Shown: positions 47,052 through 62,000 of the stretch, piece by piece
How positions within the stretch are numbered: the stretch's first letter is position 1
How the letters are laid out: every line of letters begins with the position of its first letter
Source of the DNA: Proteromonas lacertae
Taxonomy: Eukaryota > Sar > Bigyra > Opalinata > Proteromonadidae
DNA length: 64,000 bases
Reading direction: 5' to 3'
NCBI GenBank assembly: GCA_002245135.1
Contig: NGBS01000608.1
Coordinates: 24,668-88,667 of the forward strand
Program-made: the position numbers and the translations under genes
The notes under the pieces: generated by a model
Told to the model about the DNA's origin: nothing
The model's database searches: none
What the model saw: only the letters and a program-made list of their open reading frames with translations

Positions 47052-50000
47052 ATGAGATTATTTCTATGCTTTATTATTTCCATATGTATAAATACTATTC
47101 TATAACTATTCATAGTCTTGAGTATATCAGGATCTGCAGCTTTACAAGAGAATGGGAAAGAAAATTCTTCAGATACTTTTAAAAGAGTAGAAGATCCTCA
47201 TAGAGACGAATCTCATCAAGATGGTGTGATGAAGATGAGAATATGTAAAGCAGAGTCAGAATATGACTTTAAACTTACTCTTTTAAGTGGTGAAGATGAT
47301 AAGAACTATGTAAAAATAAATAAAAATTACCCTAGATATTTATTTACTTTACATACAGGCGATGAGAAAATTGACTTATTAGAACTATTCTATGAACATC
47401 AAAAGAATGAAATACAAATATTGTATTTTTGTGATGTTAGGAGTGGTTTTATATTACGAAGAAATAAAGGAGTAAGTTCAAATTCTAGATTTGGTGTGTT
47501 ACAAATTGAATCACGTGAATATGATAGTAAAATAGTCAATTTAGACGAATTAAAAGAAGAAGATGATATTATATTATATGAAATGACTAGTTATTCAAGA
47601 AATCTACAGAATTATGTTATAGTAAGTGATATATGGCAATACTCTGATAAACAACCTTCAAATATAGAATGGACAAGGTTTTTTGAAGATGATAATTCAT
47701 GGAATAAAGTAACATCTTCCTTTCCTTCGAAACAGGTAATTACACGATATTATCGAAATACATTTTTCACTTCAGACATTGATATTTATGGTCCACCATT
47801 AATGACTATAAATTATAATGATGGAATAATAATATATATAAATGGAAACGAAATATTTCAAAGAAATATGCCATTTAATGAAATATCATCAACAACAACG
47901 TCCATTAAAAGTGAAACAAGAAATGAAGATATATCAATTCCTTTTACAGCATATCAAGAAGGTATAAATTATATTGGAATAGAAATTCATTCTTATTCTT
48001 CAAATCCTTCGAATGAAATAGATTCATTTTCATTTTCAATACGTTTTACTGATAAAATAAGAAACAAAAATTTATTAACCATTTATAAAGATGTAGATGT
48101 ATACATGGAAGTTCCAGGACCTTATAGACCTGTTATAAACAGAGGAACATCTTATAATAATACAGATGGTTTTAAATACATTTTTAGTTTTTATGATAAT
48201 ATTTTAGAGATTGAATTAGACTCTAGAGGTTCTGAATCAGATTGGTTCCCATTCAGTTTTATATTTACATTTAAAGATAAAAAACCTCGTGCAGTTACTG
48301 ATATTCAATTTGTTGGTTGTAGTGATCAACCAAAGTATCATCCAAAAGGTATAAAAATCTATGGATCAATAGATGGTGAAAATCAGAATTGGGAAGAGAT
48401 TTACTCAACTCAAGATATTCGTTTCAATGACCAATGCAGTGATAGTCTAAATAATAATAACGCTGAAATAAATAAATGCTGTAATGATAATAGTTATATA
48501 TATATATATAATCCGAAAGTGTATGGAAGTTTTAAATTAGAGATTCTAAATATATATGGTTTTTCTGAAGGAGTTGATAATCTAATTCAGTTTAGATTTT
48601 TTATGGTATATATTAGTCAGTATAGAATATGTGAAAATGATTATTCTGGATTTCCTCGTGTGTATGCATTAGGTACATCAATAATAAAAACAGATGCTGG
48701 TGTTGTATCAAGAAAATGCAATGTATATGGAGTATGGGAAAAATATAATTACTATACTGACAAACCTCAGCTTAGTAATGATTGGTTGTTATTTTTTGAA
48801 AATGATAAAACATGGAATGGAGTAATTGAATCAAATTATCCATCAAAATCAGTTATAACCAGGTATTATAGAAGAATATTTATGATACCTGAGCTATATA
48901 CATATGGTGCTCCAATATTTTTTATAGATTATAAAGATGGAATAATTGTGTATGTAAATGGAAAGGAAATATTTCGAAAAAATATGCCTTTTAGTGGAAA
49001 AATAACATCAACAACTAGAGCAACTAAAGCTGAATCTCGACAAGCAGAAATATCAATACCATTAACAGTAATTCAATCAGGTAAAAATTATTTCGCCATA
49101 GAAATACATTCATATTCCTCAAATCCAACAAATGAAGTTGATAGATTTGCATTAATAGTTCTAAATACTGTAGCTTTTAAAACTCCATATCAACGTTCAA
49201 CACATGATAGGGTAAATAGCAATTATATAACTCCATCTGGAAAATCAGTTCAAAGTGTGAATAATGTTGAGAATACTTATTCTATTGATAATGGTTATGT
49301 TCAGTATTATTTAAATCCACACAATAGCTCAGATCATGTTGAATCTGATTGGTTTCCTTTCAGTATTACTTATACATTTAAAAGAAGAATCTCAAATTAT
49401 TTCAATCAATTTAGAATTAGTGGATGTACAGATGATGCTAATGCTCATCCAAAACATATTCGAATATATGGTTCAATGGATAGTGGAAATCTTAATTGGG
49501 AATTTCTATATGAAAATAAAGATTTAGGATTAAATGAGTTGAATTGTACTGATATATCAACATATCCTTTACTGTTTGAAACATCCTATGAAATATATAA
49601 ACTAGAAATTGTAGAAGTGAACAATTATGAAAATATTAATGGTGATTACATTAAATTTAATTTATTTGTTGTAGATGAAGCACCATTACCAATATGTGAC
49701 ATTAATAATGAAGGTTTCCCATCAATATCTGCTGGAGGAACATCAATAATGAAATGTGGTGAAAGAAAACTTAGCAGAAAGTGTAAAGATAATGGAGAGT
49801 GGGATGTGGGAGAAGAATGTACGCTAGAATATACTGATAAACCTCAATTAACAAATAATTGGTTATTATTTTTTGAGAATGATAATACTTGGAATAGAGT
49901 AACCGATTCATTTCCACCTAAATCAATAATAACAAGATATTATAGATCTACTATTTATATTCCAAATATAGTAGAAAGTGGTCCTCCATTATTATTAATA

Positions 50001-53000
50001 AATTATAATGATGGAATAATAATAAATGTAAATGGAATTGAAATATTTCGAAGAAATATGCCATTTGATGAAATAACTTCATCAACAACAGCAATTAAGA
50101 AGGAAGAAAGGAATGAGAACATAACAATCCCTTTAACTGTAATTCAAGAAGGTGTGAATTATATTGGAATAGAAATTCATTCTTATTCTTCATATTTATT
50201 TAACGAAATAGATACATTTACATTTTCATTATTAATGACTGATGTAATATCAGATAAAATTCAAATATCTACTTTTGAGAATGTCGATATTTATCTAGAT
50301 GTTCCAGGACCAAATAGACCTAAAATAAATAGAGGAAGTTCAGCTAATAATACAGATGGACTAAAACATATGTTTGAATATTTGAGTAATCGAATTGGTA
50401 TTCAATTATCTCACACTGCCAAAGAGAATTGGTATCCATTCAATTTTATCTTTTCATTTAAAGACAAAGATCCTCATTATTTTAATGAAATAGATTTTGC
50501 TGGATGTACTAAAGATGTAGAATTTCATCCCAAAAGTGTAAAAATATATGGATCTATAGATAATGAAAATCGAAATTGGGAAGAAATATATTCAAATGAA
50601 GACATGGGTTTTAAAGTCACTTGTAAAGATTTAGCAACTGCTTCATGTTGTACTGATAGAAAAGACATATATATTCCAAATCACAAAGTATATGAGAGTT
50701 ATAGATTAGAAATTCTTGAACCAAATACTTATATAACTAATGGTAATAATAATTATATTCAATTTAGATTATTTGTATTAAATATAAAGCCATTACCAGT
50801 ATGTAAGCCAGATAAATTTCTTTTTCCATCAATATCTGCTGGAGGAACATCAATAATGAAATGTGGTGAAAGAAAACTTAGCAGAAGGTGTAAAGATAAT
50901 GGAGAGTGGGATGTAGGTGCGGTTAACTCATTAGAATATACTGATAAACCTCAATTAACAAATAATTGGTTATTATTTTTTGAGAATGATAATACTTGGA
51001 ATAGAGTAACCGATTCATTTCCACCTAAATCAATAATAACAAGATATTATAGATCTACTATTTATATTCCAAATATAGTAGAAAGTGGTCCTCCATTATT
51101 ATTAATAAATTATAATGATGGAATAATAATAAATGTAAATGGAATTGAAATATTTCGAAGAAATATGCCATTTGATGAAATAACTTCATCAACAACAGCA
51201 ATTAAGAAGGAAGAAACAATGAAAAATATAGATATTCCATTAACTGTAATTCAAGAAGGTGTGAATTATATTGGAATAGAAATTCATTCTTATTCTTCAA
51301 ATCCATCTGAAGAAAATGATAGTCTTTCATTAATAATATTATTGACTGATAGAATTAATTATAAAACTCAAATCTCAAGTGCTGATACAATAGAATCTGG
51401 ATATAAAAGTGCCAGTGGAAGAGAACTGAAAGGTATAAGTAATATCAATAATACTTATTCAATCGAAAATAATTATGTTGGATATTGGTTAGTTAGTAAT
51501 ACAGAAAATCATGTTGAATATGAATGGTTTCCATTTAATATAACATATAAATTCAAATACAATAGAGTAAATTATTTTAATCAATTCAGTATAAGTGGTT
51601 GTACAAATAATCCTAATACTCATCCCAAACATATTCGTATATATGGTGCAACAGATAGTGATAATCCACATTGGGAATTATTATATGAAAATGAAGATTT
51701 AGGATTAAAAGAAACAGGAAATGATGTTGTTAGTGAAAATACTTGTAATACAGTTTATTCATACCCATTGGAAGTTAAAAAGTCCTATGAGATATATAAA
51801 TTAGAAATAATATCAATAGAAAATTTTGATGATTTATGGGGTGGTTATATTCAAATGAGATTATTTGTAGTTGATATAATACCTTTACAGATATGTGAAA
51901 AAGACGATTTAGAATTTCCGTCCGTATATGCAGGAGGAACATCAGTTTTAAAGTGCTACTCAAGAAAGGTTACTCGAAAATGTAATGAAAATGGAGAGTG
52001 GGAAATACCTGAAATATGTATAGAAGAAGTAAAATCACTTGAATATTATCATACTTATTATAATTTAACAGAAGGAATAAAATATACTATTAAACCTAAA
52101 ACCAAAGGTATATGTTCATCAATAGAGAATTTAGAAATGCCAAATGATAATGGCTTTAGAATGAATGATGGAGAATTAACAATACAATTGATAAAACCAA
52201 TAGAAGGAGTTGCTGAAGTGAAGTTTCAATGTGGAATTGATGGATCTAATACAACGTTAAGATTCTCAAGTAATAATGGTTATATGTTGTATTCAAATTC
52301 AAAAATAACTGAAATTAGAAGTTTCTTATATAATGATGGTGTTAAAAGTTGTGAAATATTTCCTTCTTTACCATTTGGAGTTGATTTTAATCCAACTTAT
52401 TGTACAATCAATGGATATTTAACAAATGTAGTGAGTGAAATGAAGGAATACACCATAAAATATACAATGAAAGATGGAGAAAGACAAATAGAAGATGAGA
52501 AGATAAGAATTGGAATTAGTTCTAGTTTGAAGGAATGTTCTTATGGAGTAGATGATGTAATAGTTATTCCTCAATCTCAATCATTTATAATCAATAAACC
52601 TCATTGTAATGTTCCAATTCAAAGTTGTAGATTAAAGAGTGGAGTATTATTTGATAATTTGGTTTTGAATACTTTGATTGGTGAATTATCAACAACAGGA
52701 ATAGCAAATGTTCAGAATGAAAGAGAAATAATTATTGAATTTACTAATTTGAGACAAACAATAGAAACAAAACTGAAATTAAAAGTAGAATCAGTTTCAC
52801 CAGCTAAATCTCATCCAATCCAATTCTTCCAATATCAATCAAATGAGATATTATTTGTGAAGAACATTAGTAGTATATATTCACCATCATTTGAAGGTGA
52901 AATAGACAGTTGTGAATATAATATAGAAACTAATGGTGGAAGTTTACCAAATGGAATTACAATAGATAATACATGTACAATTAAAGGTATATTAACTGCA

Positions 53001-56000
53001 AAGCCAAGTTATGATTCTCAAAAGATTGTTGTTACTGGAAAAAATAGTCATAGTTCATCCTTATTTACAGTAATTATTCATTATGGAGCAGATACAACTC
53101 AAGCTATTCAAGGATATAAAACATATTATTATAAAGATTTATTTGATGAAAATGCATGTTGTTTATCTCATGGTGTTTCTAAGAAAGCAATATTGAAATA
53201 TGTAATGACAAAGAGATATATTGATTATGATAAAGGATCATATTTATGGCCTGATTTAAGTTATAATTTAGAAATACAAACCTCAATTAATTTCACATAT
53301 GTAATTAATTCAGTAAATATAAGAAATAAATGGTCAATGTCAGGAAATTGGTATTATTATTCTGGTGTTTGGGATTTCAATACAAATTATGATAATAATA
53401 GATTCTGCACAGCTGACTGTCCTGCACGTACTAACCTAGTTGGTAATTATTATCATACCTATGGTGAAAGATATTGGTATTTTGGAAGACCAAGTAATAC
53501 AAAATCTAACACTTTCGAAGCTATTTATAAAAAACTAAAACCACAATCATCAGAAGAAATCGGGTATTTTGGTGATGAAATGTATCACATTCCTGTTGGA
53601 TTTATGGAATATAATTTTACGTATGCAATTTATCCATTAAATGCTCCAATTCCTGTGAATATTCCAATATTCCATAAATCAATACAATTTGCTTCATGTA
53701 TGTCATTTTCTATATATCCAACATTACCAGAAGGTTTATTATTTAATGAAGGAAATGGAGAAATAAGTGGAAATACAAAAGCAGAATCACCATTAACATC
53801 ATATTTTATTACTGCACATTCAAATTCAGTTGATAAAATCTCAACAAAAATAGAAATTGGTGTTGAAAGGTATGAAGATACCACTTCATTTGCTTGCAAT
53901 ACAAATCCTGAATATATTGTTGGTGTAGAAATATCAATACAATGTGAAACAAGTCAATCGAAATTCACTTCAAGTTCATTACCAAGTGGTTTATCATTAG
54001 ATAAAGATACAGGAATTATTTCAGGAAAACCATTAGAAGCTGTTACTGGTTATACAGTAAAGATATATAGATATGGATTAGTAGGAATTTCATCAACTGA
54101 AATTACATTAAATATAAAATCCTCCAGTTATTATTTCAGATTAATTTATGAATATGTTGAAGATAAAAATATTGAAATAAAACACAATGATAATACTGAA
54201 GTTACACCAATTGTGAAAGATAGTCCAAGTTTAAAAGTAGTAGAATATGTAGTGAATGAGAATGGTGGAAATGGAAATTATAAAATCACATTTTACCATC
54301 CTGGAAAATATATAATCTACAATTCAAAGAATGATGAATTATTTGCCAAAGAAGTTAATTTAGAATCTCCAGAAATATCATTTTCTGTTGTAGGAAGTGG
54401 AAATCCAGTAATAGAATATGATGATATAAAAATAATTAGATATATGGATTTTTATATTGGTCCAAAAATAACGAATGGAGCTAATATATTCGAAATTGAT
54501 AAAATCCCCAAAGGAATGTATTTTGATTCATTTACAGGAGTATTATATGGCTTAATAGGAGAAGAATATGAAGATTATGAAATATCAATCAGATGTAGAA
54601 ATGAATATGGATATTCTAATCTAGTTAATCTAAAAATAACTCCTGTATATTGCAATGGAGTAGTTTTAACTTTAACTACCAGTTTTAGTTGTGAAGATAA
54701 TGATAATTTAGTGAAATTAAAATCATTAGATAGAAGCATTATATTGTTTGATAAAGCCAATGTTGGTTCAACAACGAAAAGGTTCTGTACCACAGAAGGA
54801 ATTTATAATTTACACACAAAATTCTCAAATTCAGAATCGTCAGTTAAACTAGAAGTTATGGAGGCTGAATCAATAATTGAAATGATTCCTGGAAATAGTA
54901 AAGTATCAATAATTGCCAATAAACTATATAAAGAAGATAATAAATGGTATTATAATGACAATACACAGTCTGATAACTCACGGATTAAATTTACTGAAAA
55001 TAGTGGTTGGACTGAGAGTAGACCAATATCATTTCCAGATAAATCTCCTTCACTAGTAACAAGATATTATAAGAATGTATTTAGTTATTCTAAATCATCT
55101 GATTTAGAGAAATATTTCAAAATCAAGTTTCAATATGAAGGTGGAATGATAATGTATTTGAATGGAAAAGAAATTTATAGATTTAATTTACCAGAAGGAA
55201 TAATAGATGGTAATACAAATGCATTAGAGAATATTGGATTAAAAGAAGTGAATTTACCACTTCCTTTATCAATTTTATCTTCATCAAATATATTAGCAGT
55301 TGAAATTCATAAAGTCCAAGGTGATGTTACTGTGAAGGACAATTTTAATATTGATTATCAATTTATTCAAATCAATGAATGTGTAAGTAAACCATTATTG
55401 AAAGTAGAGTCAATCAAAGCATTTGGTAATGTGAATGGTGATATTGGTGAATATCAATTAACATCTGAAGAAATATCCAAACTAATAGATGATTCAACAT
55501 CAACCAAATTGAGTTTTGATATGAGAAGAAATAGTCATATAATGAATACTTGGATAGAAATAACATTTAAAGAAAAGATATTATTCAATAATTATATATT
55601 ATCTGCTCCAAGTGCTGGGCTATTAAACTCATTTCCAATCGATTGGGATTTATATGGAAAGAATGATCAAAATGAATGGAAATTACTTCATGAGATAAGA
55701 AATAATGTAGAACCAGTTTATAATGAAAAATTACCATTTTTTATTCCTAATAATGATGTAGAATATAAAACATATTTATTCAATTTCACTCGTCGAGGTG
55801 TATCTGGTGATTATTTATCTCCTGAATTTACAGTAGCTGATTTTATTCCTCAATTATGTAATTATCAAAGTTATTGTTCTGATTCAAATATACCAATGGG
55901 TAAAACAATAATCTCAACCTGTGGTTATGGATTACAATCTGATGGTAAAACTGATTCATCAGAACCAGCTCGAATATATACAACATGTAGAAATGAAATA

Positions 56001-59000
56001 GGAAATGCTGTTCTTGAAGAATCAACAGGAACAAGTTGTTCATTAAAGAGATATTGGTTTGGTTGTTCGTCTGAAGTAGAAGAAATATATGTGGGTGATG
56101 AAATTAATAAACAATTATGTTTTATAATAATTAATGGAGATTTTACTATTTCTTACCAACCACAATTACCTGAAGGTTTAAATATTGATGGAAATGGATT
56201 ATTAAATGGAAATGCAGTTCAAACTACTCCCAAAGTTAATACAAAAGTTACAATAACGTCAAGTGGAAATTATCTAGAAAATGAAAGAGTGAGATTTGAT
56301 TATATAAAATTGAAAGTGAATGGTCCAAGTTGTTCTGTTGATAGTGATTGGTCAGAAACAGAAGTTGGTCATGTAGCAGAATTATATTGTGATGAAGGAA
56401 GTAATAAGAATACAGAATTAATGAAAAGAAAATGTTGTATATGATAAAGATAATAAATCTGCCAAAATGGTCAAATGATATTGATAAAACTGAATGTAAT
56501 AATGGAGATGTATATCTTTCAACCTATCCAAATGTTGTTATTACTCATGAATTTAATTCAGATATATCTTCAATCACACCAGAATCTGCATATATTACTA
56601 AAAGTGGTAAAACACTTACAGTCAATAGTAGTGTAGAAATAGTTCAAAAATTCGAAGTTACATTAAGTGGTTTAACAACACACAATGTTTATGTGAGTGT
56701 AGTGAGAGATGTAGGTAAATGTAGTTATGGTGTGGAATATATTAGAATTTATCCAATTGAAATAGATTTAGAATTAAAATGTGATAAAAAACCATCCTAT
56801 TTATTAGTAGAAAATCTACCAAATGGATTGAGTGTAGATGGAAATGGAAAAATTAGTGGAATGATAGAAGATCCAACTGAGTATGAAGAATATAAAATGA
56901 TAGTAACTTATATAATAGATAAGAAATATCGAATAGTATTGAATTGGTATAAAAAGACAAAAGAAATGTCAAATGGATTAGAATTTATCAATGTTGCAGA
57001 ATCTAATCAAGATGGAATTGATGATTATAATTATGGAACAACATTTTATAATACTCCATTAAAGAATTATTGGTCAAAATTTGAAAATGGAGTTTATAAA
57101 ATTAAAGATAAGAAATTAATTACTTCATCTAAAGTTGATCTTTCATTTGCTGATGAAGGATGTTTAAATGATTGGTGGAATCCTTGTCAATATGGAATTG
57201 CTAGAATGAGAGGATATATAAAAATAGATGAAGATAAAAGTTATACATTTTCAGGAAAATCTGATGATAATCAAAAGTTTGCATTTAGAAATTATGAAGA
57301 ACAAAGATATAATACTATACAATGGGATGATACAAAAAGTTATACAGTCGAATTGAAAAAAGGTTATTACGTAATTGGATATTTATCATTCTATGGTAAT
57401 GGACCAAATGGTTATGAAGCTTATATTGATGGAAATCAATTAGATGGTAGAATATTTAGTGGTGGATTTTTACTTTCTCACTTGTCATATAACACATTAT
57501 TTGTTCAATCTAATAAAGATGATAAAGTAAGTCTTAATCCTAGTTTCAATGGAATTGTCTCAGAATGGGAAATAACTCCATCAATTGATGGATTATCAAT
57601 TAGAAAAGATGGAGTAATAGAAGGAGTAATTTCAACATGTAATAATGATTATAAGTTAGTTGTTGTTAAATCTATTAATGATATAGATTTATGTAAATCA
57701 TCAACAGAATTTCAGCTTCACTGTTTTGATAAATCATATTCAACTATTCAAAATGGTTTAATAGTGAAGTATTTTGTTTTGCAATCAGTTGATATTAATC
57801 ACAATATTGAAATATCTACAATGAAAGAAGAGAATTTGAGATTAGAAAGAATTGAAGATAATATTTATCATGATCAAAGTGAAGAATTATGGAATACTTT
57901 ACCAGATGAATTAGAATATTCATTTGTAGCTGAATATAAAGGGTATATTAGAATTGATTCTCAAATGAGTGGAAATGTGAAAATATCATTAGAATGTTAT
58001 GATTATTGTAGATTAACATTATCAAGTTTGAATATAGAATGTTTAGGTTTTGGTTATCATAAACAATCATCAGATATTAGTTTAAGTGAAGGTAATTATC
58101 CAATTGAAATAATATATGGAAAAGGAGATTTTGATAAAACCAAATTATTAAAAATCTATTATTCCAAAGATAGTGTGAATGAAACGCCAATACCTGTAAC
58201 TTCTTATTTCTATGATCCAGAATATCCTATTTTATATAATCCAATTAAAACTAAGGTATTATAATAATTTACAAATTTCAATCAATTCTCCATTTAAATC
58301 AAATACATTTATAAAAGATGTAAAAAATGTTAAATATTCAATTACTCCTTTACTCCCTGAAGGATTATCATTGAAAGAAAATGATGGATCAATAAGTGGA
58401 ACAACAGCATTAATTGATGATAATACAAATTATATAGTAAAAGTCGAGTTGGAATGATAGGAAGTTATTACTATTCATCATTTTCTTTTTCAATATTACC
58501 AAAGAATGAACCAATAATTGAATATTCAAGTAATTCATTCGAATATGGTATTGGCGATAATATTAATATATCACCAACTAAGATGAAATGTGATTATATT
58601 CATGCAGTTAGGTTTGCCAAATGGAATATCGATTGATAGAAATGGTGTAATAAGTGGAATATCTTCATCTTTAGTTGATAAAAATGTTGAAATTGATTGT
58701 TTTACATATAAGAAACATAGTGTTACTATTCATTTAACTGTTGTGGCTTGTGCTGGAGGAAAAGGATTTTTTGAATTTCAATATTTAATACATTCCAATC
58801 CTGAATTAGTCAGTTTTAAAATATATCCATCAAATAATATTAGTAATGTGATATTTGAAGAAACAAATAATTCAACATTACAAATGAGAAAGAATATTCA
58901 TATTCGAAATGTGTTGAATATGGAAATTATAAATTAGAAGTAAAAACCAAATCTTCAAAAGGTGGTTGGTATAAAATATTCTATGAAGATGAGAATATAT

Positions 59001-62000
59001 ATCAATTTAAAGAATTTGAGATTGATATTTTAACAGAATTTCCAATCAAAAGTAGTTATGAAAAGCCAATAATTCATTATGAAGAAAATAATGTGTTATA
59101 TTTCAATGAATATGAAAAGTCTGTATATCCAAATTATATTGAAAATGGTTTGAGTATGATGAATATAAAAAGTGGTATATTCACCAAATACAATCAAATT
59201 AGATTTTAAAACAGGCGTATTATCAGGAACATTACCTTCAAATTCTGCAGAAATAAAATTGATAATAGAGATGAGAAATACATTCAGTAAAGAAAATAGT
59301 GAAATAGAAATAACATTAAAATATGAAAAATGTAGAATGGAAGTAAAAATATCTTTATTGGCAAGAAATTTACAAAGTGATAGAATTGATAATATATTAT
59401 GTGAATTTAATAAAGAATATTATAAATATGAATTATTTTCAACTATTACAGATGGACTTCAATCTAAAACAATGTGTTTAGAAGAAGGAAATTATATAGT
59501 AAAATTAGGAAGAGATGATGAATAGTGAAGAAGCTTGGAAATTTAGTGAATTTGTAATAAGTATAGTTGATGGTGGTGATGTATTTCGAGATAATTATCG
59601 AGGAGGAGAAATGAATGTGTTGAATGTGAATTTAAAGAATTATTTCAAAAGTAGTGATGAATTTAAATACAGTGATGTAAATCCAACAAGTATAGATTGG
59701 TTAGAAGGCAAATCAATAGAAGAATGGAAAGATGTAAATGGTGTAGAACCATTAAATGGAGTGAAAGAAAGATATTATATAAAGAGAATCGAATTTAAAG
59801 AATCAACAAATAATTTAACATCATTTTATATTCGAATGAAATATTTCGGCAAAGTGATTTTATATATGAATGGAATGAAATTCTATGAAACCAATGCAAA
59901 CTATGCTGTTGCAACTTCTGTGAATGATTTTGAATATTATAAGATAAGTGGATCAATCAGTTTATTAGAAAGAAATAATTCTAACTATTTAGGAATAATA
60001 TATGAGAATATTTATGATTATACTGGAGCTGATATAATTGAATTGAAAGAAATGATTTTAATATCTGGAATTGATTCTTGTAGTTATTCAATCTATGAAG
60101 ATTATGATGATAGTTATGTGTATGAGAATATAGCAAGTGTTGATGATGCTCAGTGGCATGAAAGAATTTATAATGTTTTTAAACATTTACGAGATGGATC
60201 AAAATCAACATGGTTAGGTTATTCAAATCAATTAATTCAATTTGGAATGAATTTTTCTAACTATGAATCAAAATGGTTTAATGGAGTAATAATCAAAACT
60301 GGAACAGCTCCAAATCGATATCCAGTTGATTGGAAATTAAATGTAAGAATAAATTCAACCACTCAAAAGACAATACTTGAAAGAAATGGAGATAATCAAG
60401 ATGTTTTTCCAACTGGATATGTAACCAAGTATTTTTCATCTGATAATAATGATGATTATATGAGTTATAATGGAATTGAATTATATATAAGTAAACATGG
60501 AATTGATGGATTTGAAACAACAGAAATCTCTCCATTAAGTTGTAGATATTATTGTTTAAAAGAAAGAGAATGGGATTTGGCTAGAAAAGGAACAATAGCA
60601 AAATCTAATTGTGGAATAGGTACAGATGCATATAAAACAAGAAAATGTAATGATGATTTAGAATGGGAAAATGAAATAGATGATAGAATGTGTGATGCAA
60701 AATGTATGAAAGATGTTTATGGTTTAAATATTACAACTAATGCTGGAACAAAAGTAAATATTACTTGTCCAATTGGTATTGATGGAAATTGGATTGCTTA
60801 TTGTGATGCGACTATAAATCCATCATTTATAAATATTCAAGATAATTGTTATGATATCAGATATGAAATGATTTATTATATTGAAAAAGAGAATAATATA
60901 AATATTTCTCCAATAACAATTGGAAATACTCCATCATTAGAATTTACATTATTATCAAAACCAAATTTCATTAGTATTAATAGTACATGTGGAATAATTA
61001 GTGGAAGTATTCCTTCAGAAATAACAGATGGAGTAATAAGAATAGAAGTTAATATAAAACCAAGAAATATTAATTATACAATAGATATAGTAGTGAAAAG
61101 TGATAATCAGAATAATGAGTTTTATCAGTTATTAGTATCAGAGAGTGAAAAAGTTGCAATTGATAAACAGTATGTAATTGATATGGATATTTGGAAAAGT
61201 CCAACTGATGATGAAATGAAATTCAAAAAGTTGAATGGAAATGGAGAAAATACAAAAATAATATTGAAATATTATCTTCACCAAAATTTCAATAACAGTA
61301 ATAGTCTAATAGAAAATATAAAGAATAAAATAATGAAACATATTCATATCAATGTGAATATATATGGATATGATGGTGATTCAAAGATAGAATCAAAATC
61401 AATATTTAAATCAATAGAGAACAGTTATTTATATGATATAGAAATGAAAATAGAGGATGATATTGAAATAATAGTTGATAATGATAATAATGAAAATGGA
61501 TTGTTATTTAATTCTTTAACCAATTCCATATTATTACATGTTGGAATAATAAGTGAAAAGTTTGTAAAAATCAATATAAATAATGATAATGTAATATATG
61601 GTTTAATAAGTGGCAAATTAAATAATAATAATAATAATAATAAAAATGGTGAGAAAGAAATAAGTGGAATATTTGTAAAGGTGAATAAATATTCAATAGA
61701 ATCAAGAAATAAGAATGTGAAGAATGGTTTATTATTTGGTGAAGTAAAAGATTTAAGACTTTCTTACAGTTTCATTGATGTAAATGAGATGAGTGTGAAT
61801 GTTAAAAAAGGAAGTGTTAGTTTAACAATAGTAAGTGGAATATCAAATAGTAAAATTGAATATTATCGATGTTTTACATTAATTGGAAATACAGTGAATA
61901 TAGAAAGTGAAGATGAGTTGTTATTCAGTCCATACTTAAATGAAGGAGAAAATGAATTATTGATTGATGAAAGTTGGAATGAATTGAAAATAGGCAAATT

